From: IDS-8 sp964607425
GTDB lineage: Bacteria > Pseudomonadota > Gammaproteobacteria > Steroidobacterales > Woeseiaceae
Reading direction: 5' to 3'
Assembly (NCBI GenBank): GCA_964607425.1
Contig: CAZSKQ010000001.1
Coordinates: 58,169 to 122,168 of the forward strand
Length of the DNA stretch: 64,000 nucleotides
Shown: positions 42,492 through 51,073 of the stretch, in pieces
Position numbering within the stretch: the first letter of the stretch is position 1
Layout: every line of letters begins with the position of its first letter
The notes under the pieces: model-generated
What the model was told of the DNA's origin: nothing
Database searches by the model: none
The model's input: the letters and a program-made list of their open reading frames with translations, nothing else
Made by a program: the position numbers and the translations under genes

Positions 42492-42621
42492 GCGGTGAGG
42501 TCCTGTCTGCCACGGTCCGCTGCCAATGTTACAGGGCTTCGCGAGCCCCGTCCCGGCCGGCCCTGTTTGCGCCGACCGGTAGCCGGGCTTTTCGATGTCC
42601 AGGGCATCGAGTGGATAGAGC

Positions 42622-44298
42622 TTACGATCGCCTGCAGCGCCCGATTCGCTCCAGCAATGCTCGCGTCGATGGGTTGTCTCCGCGGTAGCTGGCTGGCGCG
42701 CCCACCGCGTCCATGAGGCCCATCGCGAGTTTCTTGCCGAGCTCCACGCCCCACTGGTCGAACGAATCGATGCCCCAGATGACGCCTTCGACGAAGACCT
42801 TGTGCTCATACAGGGCTATGAGCTGCCCCAGCACGTTCGGGGTGAGTTGCTCGAAAAGGATGGTATTGCTCGGGCGATTGCCCGGGTGGACCTTGTGCGG
42901 CGCCAGCATCAATCTCTCGGCCCTGGACAAACCCGCCGCTTCGAGATCGGCCACGACCTGCTCCTTCGTGTAGCCGTCCATCAGCGCTTCCGATTGCGCG
43001 AGACAGTTCGCCACGGCCAGGTCCTGTTGCGCCTGCGGTGCATCCACGGATTTCAGCGGCAGGAGAAAATCCGCGGGCACGAACCGGGTGCCCTGGTGCA
43101 GCAACTGGTAGAACGAATGCTGCGCATTCGAGCCCGCCTCGCCCCACAGCACCATGCCGGTGTTCACCCGCACCGGCTTGCCGTCGATGCGCACGCGCTT
43201 GCCGTTGCTCTCCATTTGCATCTGCTGCAGGAAGGCGGGGAAGCGTTCCAGGCGATTGTCGTAAGGCAGGATGACCTGGCTTTCCGCGCCCAGGAAATTG
43301 TTGTTCCAGGCGGCGACCAGGGCGAGCAGAATCGGCACGTTCTGCTCCAGCGGCGCTTGGCGAAAATGGCCGTCCATGCGGCGGCCGCCCGCCAGCAGCT
43401 CATGGAAGCGTTCCATGCCGATAACGAGCGCGAGCGCGAGGCCGACCGCCGACCAGACGGAGAAGCGCCCGCCGACCCAGTCCCAGAAGCCGAACCGGTA
43501 GTCGGGATGAATACCGAAAGCGTCCATTGCCTCGTGGTTCGTCGAGGCAGCCGCGAAATGGCCCTGGACGGCATTCTCCCCCAGTTCGCCGGCGATCCAG
43601 GCGCGCGCCGCCCGCGCATTGGTCATGGTTTCGAGCGTCGTGAAGGTCTTGGAGCAGACGACGACCAGCGTCGAACGCGGATCGAGTTCGGCCTTCAGGT
43701 CCGTGAGCTGCGTGCCGTCGATGTTGGAGACGGCGTGAAAACGCATACCCGGTTTCCAGAACGGGCGCAGCGCGCGGCTCGCCATCACGAGCCCCAGGTC
43801 CGAGCCGCCGATGCCGATATTAACGATGTCGGTGAATTTTGCGCCGGTGTGGCCGCGGAGCTCGCCACCGTGCACCGCGTTCACGAACTGCTCCATGCGC
43901 GTCAACACGCCCCAGACATCCGCCACGCCGGGGGTCTCGAGCGCTACCTGGTCCGACATCTTGGCGCGCAGGGCCACGTGCAGCACCGGCCGGCCTTCGG
44001 TGACGTTGATCGGCTCGCCCGCGAACATGGCCTCGATGGCCGCCGGGACCTCTGCTTCGCGCGCGAGCTTCAGCAGGAGCTCGCGGGTAGCGGCGGTGAC
44101 GAAGTTTTTAGAGTAATCGAGGAAAAGGTCGCCCGCTTCGGCAGAGAAGCGCTCGGAACGCTTGTTGTCGGCGATGAAGAGGTCCTGGAGGCTGAGCCTG
44201 CGGAGATCTTCGCGGTAGTGCTTCTTGAGCGCTCCCCAGGCCGGCAGGTCCGTGGGATAGCGTGCGGATAGATGGTGCGGGTAGTTCAAGGCGGCCAT
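42622..44298 (-). CDS. pgi: Glucose-6-phosphate isomerase
   Basis: 558 residues from the ATG at 44296-44298, with AAGGAA as ribosome site; a GTG/ATG 9 codons earlier is possible. Signatures: VNIGIGGSDLGLVM, SKTFTTLETMTNA, FGFWDWVGGRFSVWSA and GNRPSNTILFEQLTPNVLG. It interconverts glucose-6-P and fructose-6-P, supplying fructose-6-P to ManC's isomerase arm and glycolysis. Its presence among sugar-nucleotide genes is common in polysaccharide loci. A REP cluster with an assembly gap lies just upstream. Confidence 0.97.
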   Translation of the reverse strand: MAALNYPHHLSARYPTDLPAWGALKKHYREDLRRLSLQDLFIADNKRSERFSAEAGDLFLDYSKNFVTAATRELLLKLAREAEVPAAIEAMFAGEPINVTEGRPVLHVALRAKMSDQVALETPGVADVWGVLTRMEQFVNAVHGGELRGHTGAKFTDIVNIGIGGSDLGLVMASRALRPFWKPGMRFHAVSNIDGTQLTDLKAELDPRSTLVVVCSKTFTTLETMTNARAARAWIAGELGENAVQGHFAAASTNHEAMDAFGIHPDYRFGFWDWVGGRFSVWSAVGLALALVIGMERFHELLAGGRRMDGHFRQAPLEQNVPILLALVAAWNNNFLGAESQVILPYDNRLERFPAFLQQMQMESNGKRVRIDGKPVRVNTGMVLWGEAGSNAQHSFYQLLHQGTRFVPADFLLPLKSVDAPQAQQDLAVANCLAQSEALMDGYTKEQVVADLEAAGLSRAERLMLAPHKVHPGNRPSNTILFEQLTPNVLGQLIALYEHKVFVEGVIWGIDSFDQWGVELGKKLAMGLMDAVGAPASYRGDNPSTRALLERIGRCRRS

Positions 44299-44378
44299 CG
44301 GCTGTTCCTTGTGGCAGGCATGCAAGCCTGCCGGAGGACGCCAATCGAGGCAACCTTGCAGGCGTATCGTGCCGGCCG

Positions 44379-44564
44379 ATTGCAGGAGCGCGCATTGCGC
44401 GCGATGCCNNNNNNNNNNNNNNNNNNNNNNNNNNNNNNNNNNNNNNNNNNNNNNNNNNNNNNNNNNNNNNNNNNNNNNNNNNNNNNNNNNNNNNNNNNNN
44501 NNNNNNNNTGCGCGCGATGCCTCCGATCGGGCGCCGAGGCTTCGCGCGCGGTGCGCGCTCCTAC
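44379..44564. repeat. REP cluster interrupted by assembly gap
   Basis: The left arm ATTGCAGGAGCGCGCATTGC (continuing GCGCGATGCC) runs into the N run at 44409. After the gap the sequence restarts with GCGCGCGATGCC and ends with an inverted REP, TTCGCGCGCGGTGCGCGCTC followed by CTAC. The same word (GCGCGATGCC) borders both sides of the gap. Confidence 0.85.
44409..44508. other. Assembly gap, 100 N
   Basis: Exactly 100 undetermined bases, the conventional size for a gap of unknown length. True content is unknown; flanking sequence suggests collapsed REP copies. Confidence 0.98.
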
Positions 44565-44566
44565 GG

Positions 44567-45574
44567 TTATGTGGCGTAGTAGTCCCGGTACCAGGCGACG
44601 AAGCGGCGGACGCCCTCCTCGACCGGGGTCGAGGGGCGGTAACCGGTGTCTCGCGCCAGGGCTTCCGTGTCGGCCCAGGTGGCGGGAACGTCGCCGGGTT
44701 GCATGGGCAGCATGTTTTTCTCGGCTTTCCTGCCGACGCACTCTTCGATCACCTCGATGTAGCGCATCAGCTCCACCGGTTGCTGGTTACCGATGTTGTA
44801 CAAGCGGTACCGCGCCCGGCTGGTGCCCGGATCGGGCTTGTCGGAATCCCAGTCCGGGTTCGGCTCCGCCACGTGATCCATCGTGCGGACGACGCCTTCC
44901 ACGATGTCGTCGATGTAGGTGAAATCACGCTGGTGATTGCCGTAATTGAAGACGTCGATCGGTTTGCCTTCGATGATGTTCTTGGTGAACATGAACAGCG
45001 CCATATCCGGCCGCCCGTAGGGCCCGTAAACGGTGAAGAAGCGCAGGCCCGTGGTCGGCAAGCCGTAGAGATTCGAGTACGTGTGCGCCATCAGCTCGTT
45101 GGCCTTCTTTGTCGCGCCGTAGAGTGCGAGCGGATGATCGACGTTCTGGTGAATCGAGAACGGCATCGCCGTGTTTGCCCCGTAGACCGAACTGGACGAC
45201 GCGTATACGAGATGCTCAACCTCGTGATGCCGGCAGCCTTCCAGCACGTGCAGCGTGCCGACAATGTTGCTATCGATATAGGAGTGCGGATTCTCGATTG
45301 AATAGCGCACACCCGCCTGGGCGGCAAGGTGCACGACCCGATCGAACTTCTGCTCGGCGAACAGGCGTGCCATGCCGTCGCGGTCGGCGAGGTCGAGCCG
45401 CACCATGCTGAAATTCCGGAACGGCTCCAGCAGCGCCGCGCGCGCCTCCTTCAGGGTCACGTCGTAATAGTCGTTGAAATTATCGAGGCCGACCACGGTT
45501 TCACCGCGCTCGAGCAACTGCTTCGCCGTGAACGAGCCGACGAATCCCGCGGCGCCTGTCACCAGTATCTTCAT
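44567..45574 (-). CDS. UDP-glucuronate 4-epimerase (CapI/LspL-like)
   Basis: 335 residues. NAD site VTGAAGFVGSFTAKQLLERG, then LDNFNDYYDVTLKEAR, AAQAGVRYSIENPHSYIDSN, YASSSSVYGANT, the catalytic YGATKKANE, and GLRFFTVYGPYGRPDMALFM. This set defines bacterial UDP-GlcA 4-epimerases. It would turn the Ugd product into UDP-galacturonate. It lies 23 bases downstream of the TviB-like gene. Its TAA is followed within a few bases by a REP. Confidence 0.93.
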   Translation of the reverse strand: MKILVTGAAGFVGSFTAKQLLERGETVVGLDNFNDYYDVTLKEARAALLEPFRNFSMVRLDLADRDGMARLFAEQKFDRVVHLAAQAGVRYSIENPHSYIDSNIVGTLHVLEGCRHHEVEHLVYASSSSVYGANTAMPFSIHQNVDHPLALYGATKKANELMAHTYSNLYGLPTTGLRFFTVYGPYGRPDMALFMFTKNIIEGKPIDVFNYGNHQRDFTYIDDIVEGVVRTMDHVAEPNPDWDSDKPDPGTSRARYRLYNIGNQQPVELMRYIEVIEECVGRKAEKNMLPMQPGDVPATWADTEALARDTGYRPSTPVEEGVRRFVAWYRDYYAT

Positions 45575-45597
45575 GCAATCAACTTCCCGTGGTCCGG

Positions 45598-46887
45598 TCA
45601 GAGCCGGTCGTCGACCAGCGTGCTGTCCAGCAGGTACTTAACGTCGTAGACGACGGCGTTCGGTTTCCCGTAGGCGCGGATGCCCTCTATCCCGAGCTCC
45701 CGGAATTGATGGTGGGCTACCGCGAGCACGATCACATCATACGCGGATCTGTCCGGCTCAACCGCGAGCTCGATGCCATACTCGGCCATGACCTCCTGCG
45801 GATCCACCCAGGGGTCGTGCACGTCGACGAGCGCGCCATACGAACTCAGCTCCTTCACGATATCCATCACCTTCGTGTTGCGCACGTCCGGGCAGTTTTC
45901 CTTGAACGTCAGGCCCATTACCAGCACCCGCGACTTCAGCGGCTGGATAGCTTTCGACAGCATCAGCTTGACGATGCGCGAGGCGATGTAGATCGACATG
46001 TTGTCGTTGATACGGCGGCCGGCGAGGATCATCTCCGGGTTGTAGCCGAGCTGCTGTGCCTTGTAGGTCAGGTAATAGGGATCGACGCCGATGCAGTGGC
46101 CGCCCACGAGTCCCGGGCGAAACGGCAGGAAGTTCCACTTGGTGCCCGCCGCCTGCAGCACCTCCTCGGTATCGATGCCGACGCGCTCGAAAATCATCGC
46201 GAGCTCGTTGATGAGCGCGATGTTGACGTCACGCTGCGTGTTCTCGATGACCTTGGCGGCTTCGGCGACCTTGATGGAGGACACCTTGTGCGTGCCGGCG
46301 GTCACGATCGTCCGGTACACGGAATCAATGAATGCCGCGGCCTCGGGCGTGGAGCCGGACGTCACCTTGAGGATGGACGGCAGGCGGTGCTCCTTGTCGC
46401 CGGGATTGATGCGCTCCGGGCTGTAACCGACGTAGAAATCGTCGTTGAGCTTCAGCCCCGAGTGCTCCTCCAGGAAGGGCACGCAGAATTCCTCGGTCGC
46501 GCCGGGGTAGACCGTGGATTCGTAGACCACGATATCGCCGGGCTTCAGCACGCCGCCGATAGTGATGCTTGCGAGCCGCAGCGGCGTGAGCAGCGGGCGG
46601 TTGCCGTCGCCGATGGGAGTCGGGACGGTCACGATGTAAAAATTACAATTCGCGAGCGCCGCGGAATCGGATGCGAACACCAGGTGCTCGGCGCGTGCGA
46701 GTTCCTCCGGGCTGCACTCCAGCGTGGAGTCGCGGCCTTGTTCGAGCTCGTCGATGCGCGCGCGCTTTACATCGAAGCCGACGGTCGGGTACAGGCGGCC
46801 GAACTCCACCGCCAGCGGCAGTCCGACGTAGCCGAGGCCGATCACGCCGATGCGCAGGTTGTCGAGCTGGAAAGGTTCAACGGGCAT
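45598..46887 (-). CDS. tviB: UDP-N-acetylhexosamine 6-dehydrogenase (TviB/WbpO class)
   Basis: 429 residues. NAD motif IGVIGLGYVGLPLAVEFG, then VTVPTPIGDGNRPLLTPL, YESTVYPGATEE, KVIENTQRDVNIALINELAM, and the catalytic Cys in LVGGHCIGVDPYYLTYKA. The VGGHCIGVDPYY form is the UDP-HexNAc dehydrogenase type, distinct from the GSCFPKDV form of ugd. It makes UDP-GlcNAcA, or a GalNAcA/ManNAcA equivalent depending on substrate. The resulting uronic acid could be the target of the AsnB-like protein at 26268. Confidence 0.93.
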   Translation of the reverse strand: MPVEPFQLDNLRIGVIGLGYVGLPLAVEFGRLYPTVGFDVKRARIDELEQGRDSTLECSPEELARAEHLVFASDSAALANCNFYIVTVPTPIGDGNRPLLTPLRLASITIGGVLKPGDIVVYESTVYPGATEEFCVPFLEEHSGLKLNDDFYVGYSPERINPGDKEHRLPSILKVTSGSTPEAAAFIDSVYRTIVTAGTHKVSSIKVAEAAKVIENTQRDVNIALINELAMIFERVGIDTEEVLQAAGTKWNFLPFRPGLVGGHCIGVDPYYLTYKAQQLGYNPEMILAGRRINDNMSIYIASRIVKLMLSKAIQPLKSRVLVMGLTFKENCPDVRNTKVMDIVKELSSYGALVDVHDPWVDPQEVMAEYGIELAVEPDRSAYDVIVLAVAHHQFRELGIEGIRAYGKPNAVVYDVKYLLDSTLVDDRL

Positions 46888-47069
46888 ATAAGCGTCCCAT
46901 GCGGGAAGTCGAGCGCCTGTTTAACACAGATTCCGGCGAAATTCGCGGACAGCCGTCGGCCGTGGGGCCGAATCGGGGCTCCGGCCTGTCGCAAGCCCGG
47001 TTCCGGCGCCGGCGAGAACAGCCGCCCCCGCAACGGCGGGCTGTTGCGGAGACGCCGGGACAAGCCGGA

Positions 47070-47876
47070 CTAGGGCACGGCGGCACCTGCCTCGATGCCG
47101 GAGCCAGCGAGCGTCCTTCCCGGCCTTTCCCGGTCGCCCGCAATGGCGGATTTCGACGGCGCCCCGGGAAGCAGGGCTCGCCACAGGCATGACCCGGCGG
47201 CCGCTTGCATACGGTCCAGGAAGGCCTCGTGTTCGGCTTCTTCCTCGGGGGTGGCGCGCAGCACCACGAGCCTCAGGTGGCGACGGGCCTGGCGCGTGCC
47301 GCCGGCGGCGGCCGCCGCCAGGCCGGGCGCCGTCTCCGTCTCCAGCACCAGCGCGGTCTGGCCTCCGGTCATCGCGAGGTAGACCTGCATCAGGAGATCG
47401 GCGTCGATCAGCGCCCCGTGCACCTCGCGCCGCGACGCGTCTACCGTGTAACGCCTGCAAAGCGCGTCGAGGCTGTTGCGCTGCCCGGGATGCAGGCCCC
47501 GCGCCAGCGCCAGGGTGTCGAGCACCTTCGCGTGCTGCGCGATCTGGGGCTCCGGGTGCCCCATCAGCATCAGCTCGTGCTCGAGAAAACCGACGTCGAA
47601 CTCCGCGTTGTGGATCACGAGCTCGCTGCCGCGGATGAAGTCCAGCAGCTCGGCGGCGATCTCGGCAAATTTCGGGTGGTGCGCGAGTTCCGCCCGGCTC
47701 AGGCCGTGCACACGCTCGGCACCTGCATCGATATCACGCTCCGGGTTCAGGAAGCGGTGAAACTCGCGGCCGGTACGGCGGCGGTTGACGAGCTCGATGC
47801 AGCCAATCTCGATGATGCGATGGCCCTGCGCGGGCGACAGGCCGGTGGTCTCGGTGTCGAGGATAATTTGTCGCAT
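47070..47876 (-). CDS. dnaQ: DNA polymerase III epsilon subunit (proofreading exonuclease)
   Basis: 268 residues from the ATG at 47874-47876 (MRQIILDTETTGLSPAQG); upstream frame to 48017 runs through a REP pair and is rejected. DEDDh exonuclease motifs: DTETTG (Exo I), IHNAEFDVGFLEHEL (Exo II) and HGALIDADLL (Exo III). It is the 3'-5' proofreader of the replicase. The C-terminus is longer than usual and includes residues encoded by a REP-B element (around 242-249, SKSAIAGD). The polymerase-binding tail may therefore be altered or simply extended. It pairs with rnhA as in many gammaproteobacteria. Confidence 0.95.
   Translation of the reverse strand: MRQIILDTETTGLSPAQGHRIIEIGCIELVNRRRTGREFHRFLNPERDIDAGAERVHGLSRAELAHHPKFAEIAAELLDFIRGSELVIHNAEFDVGFLEHELMLMGHPEPQIAQHAKVLDTLALARGLHPGQRNSLDALCRRYTVDASRREVHGALIDADLLMQVYLAMTGGQTALVLETETAPGLAAAAAGGTRQARRHLRLVVLRATPEEEAEHEAFLDRMQAAAGSCLWRALLPGAPSKSAIAGDRERPGRTLAGSGIEAGAAVP
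47131..47153. repeat. REP-B palindrome inside the 3' end of dnaQ
   Basis: CGGTCGCCCGCAATGGCGGA followed by TTT matches the start of the 33-base array unit at 14929 with a few changes. It is translated on the minus strand as part of the DnaQ tail. Confidence 0.75.
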
Positions 47877-47910
47877 TGATACCCCGTTGCTTTCCTTCTT
47901 TTTCGCACCA

Positions 47911-48030
47911 TTGGAGCCCGCCAATGCGGGCGACCGGACCAACGCTGCACTGTATGGCTCCAACCCGAGCTCGCGGCAGGCGCACCTGCGATGAGCCCGG
48001 TGACCGGTCTCCCGCATTGCGGGTTCCGGC
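47911..48030. repeat. REP-B inverted pair between rnhA and dnaQ
   Basis: TTGGAGCCCGCCAATGCGGG followed by CGACC (47911-47935) faces an inverted copy, GACCGGTCTCCCGCATTGCG followed by GGTTCC (48002-48028). It fills the spacer between the rnhA stop (48040) and the dnaQ start. Confidence 0.8.
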
Positions 48031-48039
48031 AGGGCAATC

Positions 48040-48492
48040 TTACCGCGCCGTACCCGACAGCATTTCGTCTATGCCGAGATTCGCGAGCGCGTCGGCCTCC
48101 TCGTTCCCCGCGTGGCCCGAGTGGCCTTTCACCCATTTCCACGTCACGTCATGCCTGGCGGCAGCCGCGTCCAGCGCTTTCCATAAATCCTGGTTCTTGA
48201 CGGGCTTTTTCGCCGCGGTCTTCCACCCGCGCTGCTTCCAGCCGGGAAGCCACGTACGAATGCCATCCATCAGGTACTTCGAATCGGTGTACAGCAGGAC
48301 CTGCTGCCTGCCTTTCAGGGCGCGCAAGGCTTCGATCGCGGCCGTCAGCTCCATGCGATTGTTCGTGGTGAGGCGCTCGCCCCCGTACAGCGTTTTCCGG
48401 TGATCGCCCGCCACGAGTACCGCCCCCCAGCCGCCCGGCCCCGGATTCCCCCTGCAGGCGCCGTCGGTAAAGATCTCAACTGTTCTTGTCAA
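48040..48492 (-). CDS. rnhA: Ribonuclease HI
   Basis: 150 residues. Catalytic residues are in place: Asp10 (EIFTDGACRGNPGPGGWG), Glu48 (NNRMELTAAIEAL), Asp70 (LLYTDSKYL), Asp134 (NEEADALAN), plus His124 in VKGHSGHAGN and the basic handle WKQRGWKTAAKKPVKNQDLW. It degrades RNA in RNA-DNA hybrids. Its start overlaps the methyltransferase end by 17 bases. Confidence 0.97.
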   Translation of the reverse strand: MTRTVEIFTDGACRGNPGPGGWGAVLVAGDHRKTLYGGERLTTNNRMELTAAIEALRALKGRQQVLLYTDSKYLMDGIRTWLPGWKQRGWKTAAKKPVKNQDLWKALDAAAARHDVTWKWVKGHSGHAGNEEADALANLGIDEMLSGTAR

Positions 48493-49261
48493 AACTCTTG
48501 TCGAACTGGACCCGGATGACCCTGGTAGTCGGTTTGACTAGCCCGCCCACGACCTTCGGGCGCGGCAGCCACGGCTTGTTGCGCACCGGCGTCAGCGCGA
48601 GCAGCCGTTTCTGCGCGGTGAGCATATAGCAGGCGGCGAGTTCCGGCCACCAGCGCTGCCCGCGCTGCTCCCAGTCGGCGGAGCTTGGGCGACCGTTGCC
48701 CGAGACCGGCCAGCGGAAGAAGTACCGGAGCTGGCGGTGAATGCGCATGTCGAGCAGCTGCAGCCAGTCCGTGAGGCGCCGCTCGGAAATCAGGCTCTCG
48801 ACTCCGGGTGGCAGGCCCGCTCCCGGCACCAGGCGCCGCAGGCCCCAGGTGCCCCCTGGCTTGAACCCGAGGATGACCACGTGCCCGTCCGAGCGCAGCA
48901 CGCGCTGCACTTCCCGCAGGATCGCGTGCGGCCGGTCGCTGAACTCCAGCGTGTGCGGCAGGATCACCGCGTCTATCGAGTCGGTCGCGACCGGCAGCCG
49001 GTGGAGCTGCCCCAGGACATCCGGCCGCTCGTCACCGGCGAGCGCGACCGGGTCGGCGACACTCGCGCTACGCTGGGTACGGGTGAACTTGAGGAATGCC
49101 CGCGCCTCGCCCCAGAGACCGAGCTGCAGGCACTGCTCGCCGAAGATGCCATCGAATGCTCCCTCGACCACGCGCGCCTCGTGCTGCAGCAGCGCCTGCC
49201 CGAGCGGCGTCTGCAGCCAGCGTTGCGCGGCGGTGACATTGTGGCGCGATTCGCTCTGCAT
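48476..49261 (-). CDS. Class I SAM-dependent methyltransferase (YafS-like)
   Basis: 261 residues. Motifs: GEQCLQLGLWGEA in place of the SAM-binding glycine loop, LPVATDSIDAVILPHTLEF (acidic post-II region) and REVQRVLRSDGHVVILGFKPGGTWGLRR. Gene order methyltransferase-rnhA-dnaQ, with a divergent mltD gene, matches the yafS neighbourhood of Escherichia coli. Substrate unknown. The C-terminal basic half is specific to this family. Confidence 0.85.
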   Translation of the reverse strand: MQSESRHNVTAAQRWLQTPLGQALLQHEARVVEGAFDGIFGEQCLQLGLWGEARAFLKFTRTQRSASVADPVALAGDERPDVLGQLHRLPVATDSIDAVILPHTLEFSDRPHAILREVQRVLRSDGHVVILGFKPGGTWGLRRLVPGAGLPPGVESLISERRLTDWLQLLDMRIHRQLRYFFRWPVSGNGRPSSADWEQRGQRWWPELAACYMLTAQKRLLALTPVRNKPWLPRPKVVGGLVKPTTRVIRVQFDKSFDKNS

Positions 49262-49343
49262 CGTGCGACCTCAAGCGGCCAGTCCATTCCGGGATGTGAA
49301 CCGCGTGCTTTGCGCGGCCGTGGCCCTCTATTAGGATAGCCCG

Positions 49344-50993
49344 ATGAACGACAATAAGCCTGCAGTTCTGCGAAATATCTGCGCTTGCTTGACGATTTCG
49401 GTACTGGCGCTGCCGCCCCTGGTCGCCGCTGAAACGGGCCCGCTGCCCGTTGCGTCTTCGATACCGGCAACCAGCGCGCCCGACCGCCAGCTGCTGAGCG
49501 GCCCCGTTTTGCCGCGCAGGGCCGACTCCGGGCGGACGCTCTGGCTGGAGCTGGAAGGCTATCACCCGGTACCGGCCGTTCCCGCGTCGGCGGACGACCT
49601 GCTGGCGCGCATTCGCGCGGGCTTCGGGCTGCCGGAGGTAATGAATGACGAGGTGCGGACGCACCTCGACTGGTACGTACGCCATCCCGAGTACCTTACG
49701 CGGGTGTTCAACCGGGCCCAGCTTTACATGCCCTACATCGTGAACGAGCTGGACGCACGCGGGATGCCGCTCGAGCTTGCGCTCCTGCCGATCGTCGAAA
49801 GCGCCTACGACCCGTTCGCCTACTCGCACGGCCGCGCGGCGGGGCTATGGCAGATCATCCCGGGGACGGCGCAGCGCTTCGGTATCCGCCAGAACTGGTG
49901 GTACGACGGGCGGCGCGACGTCGTGGACTCGACGCGCGGCGCGCTCGATTACCTGGCCTACCTGCACAAGCTGACCGACGGGAACTGGCTGCTCGCGGTG
50001 GCCTCGTACAACGCGGGCGGCGGCGCGGTCATGCGCGCGGTGCGCAACAACCAGGCGCGCTCGAAGCCGACCGATTTCTGGCACCTGGCGCTGCCGCGGG
50101 AGACGCGCGGCTACGTGCCCCGGCTGCTGGCGCTGGCCGCGCTGGTGCGCGATCCCGGCGCCTACGACATCACGTTACCGGACATCAAGGACGTGGTGCA
50201 GTTTGCAACGATCGACGTCGGCAGCCAGCTCGACCTCGCGCTCGCGGCCGAGCTCGCGGGGCTCGATCTCGACACGCTGTACGCATTCAACTCGGGCTAC
50301 AACCGCTGGGCGACCGACCCGAACGGCCCGAACCGGCTGGTGCTGCCCGTGGAGGCAGCCGATGCCTTCGCCCAGGCGCTCGCAGCCGTTCCCGCCGAGG
50401 AACGTATCCGCTGGCAGCGGCACAAGGTGCAAAGAGGCGAGACGATCTCCGGGATCGCCGAGCGCTACAACACGACGATCGGCGCCATCCAGCGCAGCAA
50501 CGGGATTTCCGGGAACACCATCCGGGCCGGCGACTACCTGACCATCCCGGTCGCGACCAAGCCGCTCAGCGCCTACAGCAAGAGCGCTCCCGCGCGACGC
50601 GCCGCGACCCAGAACCGCGAGCGCGCCGGGCAGCGGTACGAGCACGTCGTCCGCGCCGGCGAGAGCTTCTGGACGATCAGCCGCCGCTTCGGGGTATCGG
50701 TGCGCGAGCTCGCGGCCTGGAACGCCATGGCTCCGGGAGACACGCTGTCGGTCGGCCAGACGCTCGTCGTGTGGTCGGAGCAGGCGGCTCCGGCCGTCGG
50801 TCCGGCCGACCGCGACCTGACGCGCAAGCTCAACTACACCGTGCGCAGCGGGGATTCCCTGTACAGGATTGCGCAGCGCTTCCGGGTAACGGTGTCGGAC
50901 CTCGTGCGCTGGAACGGCATCAGCCGCAACAAGATCCTGCGGCCGGGGGAAAAACTCACCATGTATGTCGACGTTACCCGGCAGTCCTCGTAG
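49344..50993 (+). CDS. mltD: Membrane-bound lytic murein transglycosylase D with three LysM repeats
   Basis: 549 residues. A signal peptide lies at 10-30 (ICACLTISVLALPPLVAAE). The SLT domain shows ELALLPIVESAYDPFAYSHG (catalytic Glu), RAAGLWQIIPGTAQRFG and LLAVASYNAGGGAV. Three LysM repeats follow: HKVQRGETISGIAERYN, HVVRAGESFWTISRRFG and YTVRSGDSLYRIAQRFR. It cleaves glycan strands of peptidoglycan with anhydromuramyl formation. A Cys is present near the signal end but no clear lipobox is seen, so lipid anchoring is uncertain. Confidence 0.95.
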   Translation: MNDNKPAVLRNICACLTISVLALPPLVAAETGPLPVASSIPATSAPDRQLLSGPVLPRRADSGRTLWLELEGYHPVPAVPASADDLLARIRAGFGLPEVMNDEVRTHLDWYVRHPEYLTRVFNRAQLYMPYIVNELDARGMPLELALLPIVESAYDPFAYSHGRAAGLWQIIPGTAQRFGIRQNWWYDGRRDVVDSTRGALDYLAYLHKLTDGNWLLAVASYNAGGGAVMRAVRNNQARSKPTDFWHLALPRETRGYVPRLLALAALVRDPGAYDITLPDIKDVVQFATIDVGSQLDLALAAELAGLDLDTLYAFNSGYNRWATDPNGPNRLVLPVEAADAFAQALAAVPAEERIRWQRHKVQRGETISGIAERYNTTIGAIQRSNGISGNTIRAGDYLTIPVATKPLSAYSKSAPARRAATQNRERAGQRYEHVVRAGESFWTISRRFGVSVRELAAWNAMAPGDTLSVGQTLVVWSEQAAPAVGPADRDLTRKLNYTVRSGDSLYRIAQRFRVTVSDLVRWNGISRNKILRPGEKLTMYVDVTRQSS

Positions 50994-51073
50994 GCCGGGA
51001 GCGGGGCCGATCGCCCGTCGTGCCGCCTGCTACGTTAGAATCCATCGCTGATTCAGGCATGTGAGGATTTCAG

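Noticed and set aside
41406..42809. Longer gmd start at 42809
   Set aside because: The first 106 residues would lie inside pgi and lack similarity; MKKALITGVTGQDG at 42491 is the family start.
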